Under the pieces are notes generated by a model. The model was not told the origin of the DNA. It was given only the letters and a program-made list of their open reading frames with translations, and did no database searches. Shown here piece after piece: positions 1-11,027 of a stretch of 64,000 bases of DNA. The position numbers and the translations under genes are program-made. Numbering within the stretch: position 1 is the first letter of the stretch; every line of letters starts with the position of its first letter. The DNA is from Celoporthe dispersa (Eukaryota > Ascomycota > Sordariomycetes > Diaporthales > Cryphonectriaceae), in contig WAID01000004.1 of assembly GCA_016584495.1 (NCBI GenBank), forward strand, positions 2,852,001 to 2,916,000, given 5' to 3'.

Positions 1-836
1 ATGTCCTGTGTCTTGCAAGTTCTGAGCTCGGGATTTCCCTTATAATTGTTGGGTTGCTAGAACTGTAGGGACTTGAAATATGGGGTGCGTCGTGGAGACT
101 TGCCTTTTCTCAGTCCCTCTACTCTCAATACGCTGCTTTAGTCATAACATCAAAGACCAATGTAGCCTGTTGGATCTTCTCAGGCTGAAGGTGACACTCC
201 CTCCCCCCGGTAGGTGGGTAATGAGGGACAAAGTAATGAAGGAAGGGGGGGAGGGGAGGTCTGATAAAACGAAAATAAGGAATCAAAAGGAAATAGCGGC
301 AGAGAGAGAAATGTCAACGAAGACGATCGTGTGAGTTCATTAGGTGGGCGCCTCACAGCCACTACTGTGACAACTACGAGATATAAATACTCTCGGTCGG
401 GTTTCCTTGGACCACGCCACCCAAGTTTATCAAAGGATCAATAGTCCTTCTGGGCATCATCATTCATAAGATGCCCCCGACTTTTTCTTTTTCTCCTTCT
501 CTTTTTTTCAGCCTCTCTTGGGCTCAGTATGACACAGTCCAGGCTGTCGATCCCCATCCATACGTCCTAGGTGGCCAAAGGCCGCTGAATAAGCGGCTTG
601 GGCTTACATGTAGGACTCTTCATCAGGACGGAAGGATTCTGCATGCATGAGCTCCTCCAGTTCCTATTGCGCTTATATGACAGCACAAGGCAGCAGGGCC
701 AGAAACACCATGGAGAGCTTTGTAAGCGGCCCTTGGGTACTTCTCTTGCAGCAGTTCCTGGAGAGTCTTCCGCTCGTCTTGTCTACTCGCAGAACCAGAA
801 CGTACCCGACTTGACACCTCAGCCCAGTGAGGAAAC
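1..836. other. Intergenic region upstream of the Zn2Cys6 gene
   Basis: No gene is supported here. The open frames are short, overlap on both strands and resemble no family I know. Pyrimidine-rich stretches near 480-515 fit a fungal promoter/5' UTR for the regulator that starts at 837. Confidence 0.5.
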
Positions 837-2891
837 ATGAGAACCGGCGCGACCACCAGAAGACAGGCCTGTGACGCTTGTCACAGACGCAAAGTCAGTC
901 TAGGGCTCCGCCGCTATAGTGTCTATGAAATACCGGGGTCTTACAGTTTTTTAGATACAGTGTATCGCCAAAGAGGACAACTGTGACTGGTGCTTTCACC
1001 ACGGCATCACATGTACTTTCGGGCGGCCTTCGCGTGCAAAATTTGGACACAAAGAACATGTGTAAGTGCCCAGTTTTCTTCAAGCATACAGCGTACTCGC
1101 CTCTGGTGTGACACTATGTCGTTCTGTTACCTGGGCGCGTCTTTCTGATATCAGTGTGAGGTCCTATTAAAGGGCAGACAGTCAGCGCTCAGAAGTAGCT
1201 GCCTCATCAGGTGAGCCGAGGAAGCGCACACCAAGTAATAGAAGCTCTCAGGAATCGCAGAAACCGGTCTCCTCGCAAGGAATTCACTTCGGAGGCCACC
1301 ACTTTGGCGAGCTGAATTCATACAATGGCGTACCAATATTTTCCGAAGAGGGTCGGGAGTGGATTCGAAGACGGACTGGTGAAGACCACATTTTTCATTC
1401 CGTATTGATACATGGGGCACCATGGCAGAATGAACAGGAACCGAACCAGTCAAGTATGAATACCGTATCGGCCTCACATAGCGTTGACCTACCCGGGAAG
1501 AACGTCGTATTTGGCCATCTAGAGATATTCAGGGGTGCGCCGTTCCGACTGGCTTTCCCCTTCGTCGACGATGTCCTGTTCGAGGCCACCATTGAGCAGG
1601 CGTATAGTGGCTCTGCTGTTGCCAAGGCATGCGTGTTCGCTTTTCTGTCTGTCATTTCGCCGAGGGCTTTGCATGACAGCAATACGTATGTGTTAAGTGC
1701 ACAGAAATTGATGCAGCCTCTCTTCCTCGAGACTAGTATTACCACCCTGCAGGCCTGGTTCATGTTGGTGAGTTTCAGGCATCAGTCTCACATCCTGACC
1801 ACTCCCTCTGAGCATGAACTTACGGTCTAATAATACCACTCGCTTAAAGTTCATATATCATTTCTTCGCGGGCAGGACGCGACAGAGTACGATGTATCTT
1901 GCCCTAGCATGCCGGGTACTCTTTGCCTTGGGAGCCCACCGCCGAGAAAACCGGACTCACATGGGCCAGAGAGAAGTGAGCCAGATGCGCAAGCTCTTCT
2001 GGCTCTGCTACACCTTCGACAAACACGTGGCATTCCGCACCGGCCAGCCTCCCTGCATTGATGACAGCCACTGTGACCTTTCCTTACCAGCCGGCTACAG
2101 TTCTTTCGATACAGATCTCGACGACGGCCTGAACCACCTACCCGGTGACCTGAGGCTGGGCATCATCAAATCCAAGGCTTATCAGCTGCTGTACTCAGCC
2201 GAGACGCGGCAAAAATCTGACGCCGAGCTGCTGAGGGACGTCCGCGAGCTTGACGACGAGCTCGAAAATTGGCGGTTGTCCTTCCCAGCAGACATCAGAC
2301 CCGGTCTCACAGCAACAGACAGGACCGCTCTGGAAAGTGTTCCGGCCACGCAACAAGTGCACCTCATCATGGTGCACTTCGAGTACCAACACCTGCTCGC
2401 TACTATCCATCGTGCGACGGGACGCTGCCGCGCCTGGGCCACTGAAGCCCCTGGTGACATGAAAGGTATCAGCTCTAGCCAGGCACTGGCCCTCGAGGCC
2501 AGCCGCGCTTGTCTGTGGCACCTGCGCACGGCAGCTTCTGTCCTCGATGGGCCAACTTATTGGTAAGTGCCTCGCCACTTGCAGCACGCTCGTCTCATTT
2601 GATAGATGATATCATAAGTGTCTGACGGCTGAGCCTCGCAGGATCCTCATTTTCTACCCTATCTCTGCGGTTCTGACCATCTTCTGCGGCATCTTGCTCG
2701 ATCCGAGCCATTCGCGCGCTGAGGAGGACCTCTCTCTGCTTAAATCACTGCCTGATATTGTGAGCGTCCTGTGGAAACGCCAGTACCTTCCGTTTGGAAA
2801 ATCGGCACTGGACGCAAAGAAAGTTGAGGCTTTTATTAGAGAGGTGATCCGGCTGAGCGAGCTTACGATCACAAGGGCAAACCCAAAGTAA
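837..2891 (+). CDS. Zn2Cys6 fungal-specific transcription factor
   Basis: Predicted exons are 837-893, 955-1061, 1182-1767, 1850-2562 and 2642-2891. They sum to 1,713 nt (570 aa) with consistent phases. The N-terminus holds a binuclear zinc cluster split by the first intron: ACDACHRRK in exon 1, then C-x6-C-x2-C and C-x6-C spacing in exon 2 (NCDWCFHHGITC). The middle region, with GGHHFGELN, FAGRTRQSTMYLALACRV and LGAHRREN, matches the fungal_trans domain that follows the DNA-binding domain in this family. It is expected to act in the nucleus as a pathway-specific regulator; the target is unknown. The neighbouring RTA1 gene could be a target, but nothing in the sequence proves it. The intron 2 acceptor (1181) is the least certain boundary, because nearby AGs also keep frame. 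Confidence 0.85.
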
Positions 2892-3186
2892 TTACCTCTC
2901 CCGGAAAAAGGAATAGCTGTTTACCACTTTTTGCATATGTGAAGAGAAGAAATAGAAGAAAGTGACGTGAAAGAAACCTTCTATTTCAGCCCGCATCCTC
3001 TATAGAGCCAACACTGAGAACTACTGACCAGTGATACACAAACGTACTGACAAAGAAAACCCCCTCCCCAATCCCCCCCTATAAAAAAGGTGGACATCCC
3101 AGCATTAGCTTCAACTACGCCGTCTGTCTCGTTGTCACTCAAGACATCTAGTCCTCCGGAACCGAACCGTTCTCCTCAATGGGTTC

Positions 3187-4236
3187 TCATAGCTCGATCG
3201 CCTCGATCTTTGGTCGCGAGCGCTGAGAAGAGAAGCCTGTAGTCTTCCACTCTTCCTTGAAGATGGGCCCCGGATGGAAAACGGCCAGCAGCAATGCAGC
3301 AAGCGCAATCATCATACCGTCGAACACCATAAACAGCACTTGTGCATCACTGCTCTGAGCCGAGAACCCGTTTTGGAGCTCAATAACTCGGTATACTGAT
3401 CGCATGAGGATGAGCGCCGCGGAAACGAAGCAAGCTAGAGAAGACACGGTCAGCAGAATGCTTCAACAGGGCTCCTTTAAGAGAAATGAAGAACAAAACA
3501 AGTGCTTGCAATTGAGATTGAAACTGACCTATTACAAAATATTTGAAAAGCGTTGCCTCTCGAACATGCGCATAGCGCACACTCCAGCTAGTCCGATATC
3601 GAAACAAACGGACGAACAGGTCTAGGGAGAGGAGTATAAAAATTGCCAGGCTGGCTACCTGCAGTCCAAGTCCTGCTCTAAGCACCGTCAAGGCGTGTTG
3701 CAGCTCTAAAGCTGTGATGTTGGACACTTGCGTCCAGCCCGCCCCGCCAGCCTGCAGCAGGAGACATGCGACGTCCATTGCTACGAAGATGATGGTGTAG
3801 AATTTATATGGGAGACGCGATAGCTCAGAGCCGTATACGAGAACGATTCGCCCGTAGGAGAGGTAGATTGTGAAGCATAGGAAGGCTGGTGCGACGGTGA
3901 GGACGACGATATATCTGCCGAGGAGAAATGGAATAATCAGCATCTAAGCTCTCAAGCAACGGACCCAGGCACCACTTACATCATGAAAGATTTAGTATCA
4001 AAAGGGTTGTTGTGCAACTTAGCACGAGCGATATAGCCAATGATCTCTGAGGCGAGCCCGAAAATTTGACCTGCAAAGTAGCTCCAGGTCCGGTACTTAA
4101 AGGACAGGATAGCCTGAGCTATGATGAGGGCCCCGAACCATGCTGCGAGAAAGGCATTTCCGCCCAGGTTCGGCGTGTATCCCAATGGTGATACAGAGAC
4201 TGGGCAAGTTGAGATGGTGCAGTTGCTGGTGTCCAT
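3187..4236 (-). CDS. RTA1-like seven-transmembrane protein
   Basis: Exons (minus) are 4236-3980, 3914-3529 and 3434-3187, giving 891 nt (296 aa) with matching phases. The start at 4236 (MDTSNCTIST) gives the short extracellular N-terminus usual for the family; an in-frame ATG at 4293 is an alternative. Family signatures are TVAPAFLCFTIYLSYGRIV after intron 1 and RSVYRVIELQNG after intron 2, within about seven hydrophobic segments. The family includes yeast RTA1 and RSB1, plasma or internal membrane proteins linked to lipid (long-chain base) translocation and resistance to toxic compounds. The transported substrate cannot be inferred. The short cytoplasmic C-terminal tail is basic/acidic mixed. 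It ends tail-to-tail with the Zn2Cys6 gene, with 295 bp between them. Confidence 0.88.
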
Positions 4237-4931
4237 TGAGACGAGAGCTTTTAGGGTGAGTGGAAAAGGAAAAAGGCAAGGAACGAAGACCATGTGATGA
4301 GAAAAGAAGAATAAGAGGAAAAGACCACTCCTTCAACAGAAAATCCAAGAAATAGTGGGAAATTCATGACATATAAGAGAAGAGGCTCATGGAGCATGTC
4401 CTCTTAATAAGCGGCATGTGTGAATGCCTAGTTGACTAAGCGGCAAATGAGAACTCGCAGTGAGATATCCCAACCAGAAAACTGACTCCCTCGAAAGAGA
4501 AGGATGAAAACAGGTACGAATGCGTTTCCATAGTATTCTGCAGATGAAATGCTAGAATTTAGCCCCCAAGCCGTACTCACAAATAAGCACAAAGTCCAAG
4601 TTCATTGACTGCTAATATTAGGGTACGCAATGACCGTACACACCAGATTCAACTCAAGAATGTAGCTAGTGTCTTGTAGAAAAGGAAGAAGAAAAAGAGC
4701 CCGAGGGGGAGGGGGAGCTGAAAGGGCGTCCTCCCGCAACTCATCCCGAGGCCTATTTAGTGCACGGGCAACCCGGACAGGAACAGACGGTGACTGCACA
4801 GCTGACTTCTGTTCTATACAGGCAGCTTGAACAGTCGTGATCGTGATCTCGGAGGTCCGTTACGTCGTGTCTCCAGATGCCTATCTTGGTGCAACTAGTC
4901 CCGCCTTAGCCCTCTCCTATGAGCTACATTC
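4237..4931. other. Intergenic region between RTA1 and DUF924 genes
   Basis: Likely holds the RTA1 promoter (right of 4236) and the 3' end of the DUF924 transcript. I see no RNA gene and no supported coding sequence. Confidence 0.45.
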
Positions 4932-5856
4932 TTACTCATCCTCAATCTTGCCCTTGCCCAGAGTCTGCCACACCCCCCTCTCAACATCCTTCTTCAATTG
5001 TCTCGCAACCTCAGGTGATGTCTCCCCAAAATGGCCAACCTCCTCCAGCCACTCCACCTCCTCAGGTGTAGACGTCCGCGCAAGGGCGCCATTGCGATAT
5101 GGATATCTCCCAAAGCGGTCAATGATGGGCTTGTGTATATCCATCAACATAAACCACCACCAGCACCACTCATGCAGCGTCGGGCTTACCGCCAGCGGCT
5201 CACCACCTCGCGCCACCCGCGGGAACCCTGTAATATCACTCAACACCTGATCTCTCCGCTCCCTCCACGGATCTTTTCGTCCCGCTGCGCTCCTCTACTG
5301 CAAGCCTCGTCTCCTCAGTGAGGGCGAGCGCCGTCTCCTGGTCCGCAACGGCCTCGGAGTGCACAAACGGCGCGTCGAACCACAGCCGCACCAGCGTCCA
5401 GTAGTCGAACCCGGAGCCGACATCATCTCGCCACCGCGCCCACGAGTCCGGCCTCTGCTCAGACGGAAGCGCGTGCCACCACCGTGCGAACCGCTCGTCA
5501 ATGGTGCTGAAGTAGCCCGCCTGCCAGCGCACGTCGATTCCCCGGCACAGGGCGCGCGGGGCCTGGTCTATCAGCAGCTGGAGGCCGAGACATTGCAGTG
5601 GGAAGTCTGGAGAAGACGGAGGAGGGAGGAAGTTGGTGGCCAGATATTCGGGCGTGAGGGTCTCGAGCCCGACTTCGGATAGGGCGATAAGGACAGGTAG
5701 TACTTGGGGTCTGATCAGTGAGCCGAAGGGCTCGGTGTTGAGGGCAGTGCGCGGGAGTTCGGGGATGTTGAGAGGTTCACTCGGAGGACCAATGCGGGAC
5801 TCGACGAGGTAGGAGAGAAGGTGAGGATTGATCAGGTTTTTGAATTCGTCTGTCAT
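4932..5856 (-). CDS. DUF924-family protein with an apparent frameshift
   Basis: Start at 5856 (MTDEFKNLIN); an in-frame ATG at 5931 is an alternative. The frame reads LLIDQAPRALCRG, then FDAPFVHSE, then switches frame near 5,275-5,284 before LSDITGFPRVARGG, HKPIIDRFGRYPYRN and RTSTPEEVEWL. The order LLIDQ.PR / FVHSE / FGRYPYRN / STPEE is the DUF924 pattern. The frame switch falls at a GGGACGAAAA stretch. Dropping one base restores continuous family-like sequence (SGRKDPWRERRDQ) and a length of about 307 aa. A 52-bp GT-AG intron (GTAGAG..CAG) could also bridge the frames, but it would delete that family-like segment. The function of the family is not established; it is probably soluble. Confidence 0.78.
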
Positions 5857-6409
5857 TTTGAAAGAATTGTTCCTTATTTGTGGGAGAGGGAGGAGGAAGA
5901 GTGGTACCGCTGCAGTACCTTGAGTCTTCATGCGAAGGACGACGAGGGCACTGTAAGATCCGGGATAGTAATTATGACGGAAATGCGATGCCGATGCACC
6001 CCCGCAAGATACTATGATCCTTTAGACCCCTCCTAACGGACCCACACTTGGTAGAATATACGTATTGTCGTAAAATACTCGGGCACTTCTGTAGGTGGTG
6101 AATCTCGTTCCTCATAGGCCTGTTGCGTGGTCTGCGCTGCGCCAGATGACAAGAAGAAAAAGAAAAGAAAAAAAAAAAGCCGCGACGAGGCGAGGCAAAC
6201 AAACACAAACAAGGTGCATAAATTGTGGATGGTCCAGGTTGTGGAATGCTTTTCAATTTCTAGAGAGCGATGCTGGAGGTCTGCCAATCAAGTAATGGGG
6301 AAGAAGAAAAAAGAAAAAAAAAAGGCACGGAAAGACGCGCACTTGAGTGTCTTCCCCAGAAATCTAGACGTAAGAGAGCCGAGATACTCCTGACATGCAA
6401 GAACATGGG
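5857..6409. other. Intergenic region
   Basis: Holds the 5' side of the DUF924 gene and the 3' end of the acyl-CoA dehydrogenase transcript. Several purine runs (about 6148-6180 and 6299-6325) create spurious Lys-rich open frames on the plus strand. No gene seen. Confidence 0.45.
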
Positions 6410-7943
6410 TCAAATCGAGAGCTGGATCTGCCGTCTAGTATGTATACTCCTTTGCAACAGCTTGGCGATAGTGTTCAACCTACAGAGAGTCAGCATCATG
6501 AGACGGAGATATCGGGGTCAAAAAAAAAAAAAGGAAGAAAGAAAGAGAGAAAGAAAGAAAGAAAGAAGATGCAGAAAGGGAGGGTGGCTCACTGGATGTT
6601 ACTTGTCCCTTCGTAGATGGCACCAATCTTGCTGTCCCTCCAGAACTTCTCCGCAACTCCCTCTCTCACGAAACCCATACCTCCCATCCACTCGATGGCG
6701 AGGCCGCTCACCCTTCCGGCAACCTGAGAGGCATACAGCTTCGCCATGGCGGCATCCCTCACAAAGTCCTCGCCTGCCTCCTTCTTTCTGGACGCGTTGT
6801 ACACCAAGGCCCTCGCGGCTTGGATCTCGACATAGGACTGCGCGATCTGGTGCTGCATGCCCTGGAACTCGCCGACCAGCTGGCCGAACTGCTTCCGGTC
6901 GTTCCAGACGTACTTGACCGCGTTCTCCCACGCGCCCAGGGCTAGGCCGGTCATCTGTGCAGCAATGCCGATCCGACCCTCGTTCAGCAGGCCGATGGCG
7001 TACTTGTACCCCTGGCCCTTCTCGCCCAGCAGGTTCTCCCTGGGCACCTCGACATCGTCAAAGTTGATGACGCATGTGCTGCTGGCCTTGATGCCGAGCT
7101 TCTTCTCCTTCTTGGCGATCGAGAACCCCTTCGTACCCTTCTCGACGATAAAGGCCGTGATCCCCTTGTAGCCCTTGCTCGGGTCCAGGTTCGCAAACAC
7201 GATGAAGAAGTCGGCCTCCATGGAGTTGGTGATCCACATCTTGCTCCCGGAGATCTTGTACCCGTCCGCCGTCTCCGTCGCCCTGGTGGCCAGCGCGAAC
7301 GCATCACTCCCGCTCACCGGCTCGCTCAAGCAGAAACTCCCGACCGTGCCCGTTGCGAGCTTGGGCAGGAACCTCTTCTGCAGGTCCTTAGACCCCCACT
7401 TCAGGACGGCGGTGTTGACCAGCGTGTTGTGGACGTCAACCATGACGCTGACGGAAGGGTCGACACGGGCAAGCTCCTCGATGGCGAGGATGGCGGCGGT
7501 GAAGTTCATGCCGGCGCCGCCAAACTCCTCGGGGATCTCGATGCCCATGAGGCCCTGCTCGAACAGCTGCTCAACGATGGCCGGGTCCATCTTCTCGGCC
7601 TCGTCCATCTCGCGCACCTTGGGGGCGATCACGTCGGCGGCGAACTTGGAGACGGACTCCTGCATGGCCGACTCGATCTCGGAGAGGTGCGTGATGGGCG
7701 TGGGCGGGATGTCAGTGATGTCGGAGCGGAGGAGAGGCGTGCTGGATAGACACCTTGCACTGAAAATTCCCTTTTATCAGTATAAGGGGTTTCTTCCCAA
7801 CAATGAGTAATGGGCATCTCTTACTTTTGTATACTTGATATCCTCTGAAAAGGTCGTGTTATCCTTGGAGCCGTTCGCAGGCCGCACAAGCTACGTGCGC
7901 TGGCCCGGACAGCTGGGCGCAGTGCTCTCGCGACAGACGACAT
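6410..7943 (-). CDS. Mitochondrial acyl-CoA dehydrogenase (short/branched-chain type)
   Basis: Exons (minus) are 7943-7825, 7759-6593 and 6479-6410, giving 1,356 nt (451 aa). The first exon encodes an Arg/Ser/Ala-rich, acid-free leader (MSSVARALRPAVRASARS), a typical mitochondrial targeting peptide. Then follow the N-terminal helical domain (GIEIPEEFGGAGMNF), the beta domain (FCLSEPVSGSDAFALATRA, MWITNS) and the C-terminal FAD/acyl-CoA domain (DRKQFGQLVGEFQGMQHQ, WMGGMGF). It ends at IYEGTSNIQ, whose Glu is the catalytic base in this family. The last intron splits this motif from QLNTIAKLLQ. It should oxidise short or 2-methyl-branched acyl-CoAs in beta-oxidation or isoleucine breakdown, passing electrons to ETF. 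Closest in length and motifs to ACADSB; exact chain specificity is inferred. Confidence 0.93.
6480..6592 (-). repeat. Pyrimidine-rich (TTTC)n intron in the acyl-CoA dehydrogenase gene
   Basis: The last intron of this gene contains an A run followed by a GAAA-type microsatellite on the plus strand (about 6520-6570). On the coding strand this is a long polypyrimidine tract upstream of the acceptor. Confidence 0.7.
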
Positions 7944-8459
7944 AGCTGGACAGTGTCTACAGATCACCAGAAGGGTACAAGACAAGGTAGACCTGGAATC
8001 GAGATCCTTCGGTACCAGACGAGCAAGAGCGGCAAAGGTTGGCTGGAAAACCTTCGCGGATCTGGAACTGTGAAAACGCTGTAGGAGGATATGGCCTGGG
8101 CAAAGAGAAGGCCACTCCGAAAGGACGAGCGACCTATCTCAAAAGAATCAAGCCGAGGATAACCACCACCGCGGTCCCGCTGAGGGGCCACTACCAGCAG
8201 CCCTGTGCAGGCGTCATTGGGGAATTCGGGGTCCGGGGAAGGGGCACAGCCAGGATCTGTGCCCTTCTGCTGGGAAGTAGCCAAGGAGCATGTGAATGGG
8301 TACATGACTAAGCAGACTCGAGTACTTTGGTACCTGGCCAGAGCACGGACCAACAAGAGCCTGCCCAAGATCAGATTTCGAGGCCAGGCGAGGCAAGGCA
8401 AGGCGCCGCATCGACAATCGACAGTCAAGTCAGCCCAGCTTCAGGCAAGACTGTCCAAG
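7944..8459. promoter_or_regulatory. Divergent promoter region shared by two mitochondrial-protein genes
   Basis: The 516 bp between the start codons of the acyl-CoA dehydrogenase (-) and uS12m (+) must hold both promoters and 5' UTRs. The head-to-head arrangement of two nuclear genes for mitochondrial proteins allows shared control; I could not identify specific sites. Confidence 0.5.
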
Positions 8460-9137
8460 ATGGCGATGCCAATGCTGAGGCACCTGCTGGTGCCTTCAAT
8501 ACGGCGCGCACCTATACCAACTGCAAGAGCCGTCACATTCAGGCCATCGACATTCCTCAAGCCATCCGCCATGACATCTACAACCACGACTACCACACGC
8601 TCCTTCACCTCGACACCGGTCCAGAACGCAACACTCAATCAGGTCCTGAGGGTAAGCATGCGCTCTATCCATCCCACAGCCCATCCCCAACCGCCTTACA
8701 GCTCCAGATCTCTCCCTCTTCATTCGGTGAAGACGCTGACTGACATCTATCTTTCCTCCCTCCCACAGGGCTGCCGCAAACCCCGACGCGCCCGCCACGC
8801 CGTCTCCCCCGCCCTAGCTGGCGGCGCCGACCCCCAGCGCAAGGGCGTCTGCATCAAGGTCGGCATCACCCGGCCCAAGAAGCCCAACTCAGGCGAGCGC
8901 AAGACGGCACGTGTGCGCCTGACCACCGGCAAGACCATCACCGCCTACATCCCTGGCGAGGGCCACAACATTCAGCAGCACAGTGTGGTGCTCGTAAGGG
9001 GCGGAAGGGCGCAGGATTGCCCTGGTGTGCGGTACAAGCTTGTCAGGGGCGCCCTGGATCTGGGCGGCGTGTCCAATCGGACCAATGCGAGGAGCAAGTA
9101 CGGGACAAAGAAGCCCAAGAAGGCCTCGGTGGGCTAA
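8460..9137 (+). CDS. Mitochondrial small-subunit ribosomal protein uS12m
   Basis: Exons 8460-8651 and 8769-9137 give 561 nt (186 aa). The first exon encodes a basic, Thr/Ser-rich presequence (MAMPMLRHLLVPSIRRAP..., RSFTSTPVQNATLNQVLR). The second encodes the conserved uS12 core: GCRKPRRARHAVSPAL, VGITRPKKPNSGERKTARVR, YIPGEGHNIQQHSVVLVRGG and CPGVRYKLVRGALD, ending KYGTKKPKK. uS12 sits at the decoding centre of the small ribosomal subunit. The PNS and GHN loops correspond to the decoding loops known from bacterial S12. The frame is open upstream to an ATG at 8205, but 8460 is chosen because it gives a normal mitochondrial presequence. Confidence 0.95.
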   Translation: MAMPMLRHLLVPSIRRAPIPTARAVTFRPSTFLKPSAMTSTTTTTTRSFTSTPVQNATLNQVLRVSMRSIHPTAHPQPPYSSRSLPLHSVKTLTDIYLSSLPQGCRKPRRARHAVSPALAGGADPQRKGVCIKVGITRPKKPNSGERKTARVRLTTGKTITAYIPGEGHNIQQHSVVLVRGGRAQDCPGVRYKLVRGALDLGGVSNRTNARSKYGTKKPKKASVG

Positions 9138-9514
9138 AGGGAGGGGGAGGATATTTAGGGACGACATAGGCGCAGGAAGATCGGAGAAAGACATCTGGGC
9201 TTTGGCTGCATGATAATGCAAGTGTACATTGACTTCTGAGACGCAGAACACAAGATAATCATGCTGCTCGGATGCTAAAATGCTGAATTGTGTGTTCACA
9301 TATATCAGGTCCTTCAAGGACTGCCCCGGATTACCCAATCCGGCCTCGCAGTCAGTCGCCCAGACGCCTTTCGGATCTCCTTTTTTTCCATTGCCTTCCG
9401 GATAATGCATGACGGGAATTGTGCTCGTGAGCAAAGTCTTAAGAGGAAAAAGAAAAAAAAACTACAGAACTGGCGTAAGTTACAATAAAGATGCACGCAT
9501 GCCACCGGCCTGGT
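9138..9514. other. Convergent intergenic region
   Basis: The 3' ends of uS12m (+) and the mannosyltransferase (-) face each other. An A-rich run sits at 9443-9461. No gene seen. Confidence 0.4.
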
Positions 9515-11027
9515 TTAATCAGACTGATTCTCCCACCCTTCCGGCTTGTCCAGGCCATTGATCTCAAAGAATCTTGAAGTGCCTGTTCCTATGATTAGCA
9601 GCTGTCATAACACCAATGAACTGAGGGGACACGGCCAAGACGTACATGAGTATCCCTTCCAGTCGAAATTGTCCTTGGGGTTGCAGTGGCAGTGGAGTTG
9701 TGTTCGAACGTTCTCGCCTGTGGGACAGTGGGTGAACGGAACGTGATAGTATGCAATGTCGTTGAAGAAATGGATCTCTTCCTTCTTGAGCATGAGACCG
9801 GCAGCAATCGAGTGCACTGGAGCGTCACCCCAGCGCTCATAGAAGAAACCACCGTCCTTGTCCAGCGCATCGAAGTAGTCGATATACGCCTGAGAGCGCA
9901 ACCAGTTCAGGTTGCCAATCTCAAAGTTGGACCACTGCAGGAGATTAGTATGTGTACCTGACAGGTCCGTGTCATTAGGGTTTGCACTTACAAAGTGGCA
10001 GTGGTTGTAAGACTCGCCCCCGTCATCGCTGAGGAAGCCAAGAGAGTTGTCCTTGACAATGTGCTCCGGGTGGTTCTTCATGAATTTCTTGACGCTCTCC
10101 CAAAGGGTCGGGATGGTCTCGACGTATTCGTACAGGCTGAGTACGAAGCTGTACTTCTTGCCCTGCTCGTGCATCAGGCGGAAGGGGTCGTAGTGGACGT
10201 CGCAGAAGAGCTCGACGCTGGGCTCAACGCGCCAGTAGTAGTCGTAGTTCATCATGAGAGGCTGGCGGAAGAAGAAACCGGACTCGAATCGGCACATGTG
10301 GCGGTAGCTGACGGAGTCGCCGTAGATGATCTTTCGTTCTCTCATGTCCTCGCGCACCTTCTTGGCCTTCTCCTGGTCGATATGGGGAGGAAAGGACCAG
10401 TGCTCCTCGGGAATCTCGCCATAGTGCGTCTTTCCTGACACCAGGGACGATGTCACCTTCTTGAAGGTCGAGTCGAAGGGCTTGTCGTTCAGGAACACCC
10501 AGTCATAGTTGTAGCGGCGATTGAAGCGGTCCTCGACCTGGCGGATCGATCGCGCGATTTCCCAGACGTCAGAGTTGCGGGCCAGGGTCACGAAGGTCGC
10601 GTTCATGCGCGGGCCTGGCGCAATGCTGGTCAGGTCTTCCCATTGCGGGTTGCCGGGTTGAGTAATGAGAGGGCTTGATCCCAGGTCCTGCTGCTGGGTG
10701 CCGCCGGTCTGCGGTTTGCTTGGAGTCGTATATTCCTCCTCCTGTTCCTTGACGCCGCCGCCACTTGACCCGCTGCTGCCCGTCTTTCCCGTGCTCGGGA
10801 AACCGATGGGGCTGGTTACGCCGATAGTTTCGTAGGATGAGGAGGAAACGAAATACCACAGTGCTACCAGCTACCCCGACTGTCAGCAGGAAAGTACACA
10901 TCGTGGGGCCGCACGGTCGATGGACTCGCACGCGCATAGGCCCCAGACGCCCAGAAGACAGGTTTGAACGACTTACGAAGAAGGCGATCAGGATGTATCG
11001 CACAATGCGTGCGCTACCCGCCGCCAT
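9515..11027 (-). CDS. GT15-family alpha-1,2-mannosyltransferase (KRE2/MNT1/KTR type)
   Basis: Exons (minus) are 11027-10977, 10870-9992, 9934-9646 and 9582-9515, giving 1,287 nt (428 aa). It is a type II Golgi membrane protein: a short cytoplasmic end (MAAGSARIVR), one hydrophobic anchor formed across intron 1 (YILIAFFLVALWYFV), then a Gly/Ser/Thr-rich stem. The catalytic domain begins at PRMNATFVTLARNSD and contains YDWVFLND, CRFESGFFFRQPL, YDYYWRVEP, CHFWSNFEIGN (formed by removing the 57-bp intron at 9991-9935, which keeps frame) and GGFFYERWGDAPVHSIA. The last short exon completes WKGYSCTSRFFE. The enzyme adds mannose from GDP-mannose to O- and N-linked glycans of cell-wall proteins. The acceptor preference among KRE2/KTR members cannot be told from sequence alone. 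Confidence 0.94.

Noticed and set aside
5268..5325. 52-bp GT-AG intron as the explanation of the DUF924 frame change
   Set aside because: Kept as an alternative only: removing it would delete a segment (KDPWRERRDQ) that reads like family sequence in the second frame, so a one-base indel fits better.
6095..6917. Lys/Arg-rich plus-strand frames
   Set aside because: They come from A/G-rich intergenic DNA and the antisense of the acyl-CoA dehydrogenase gene.
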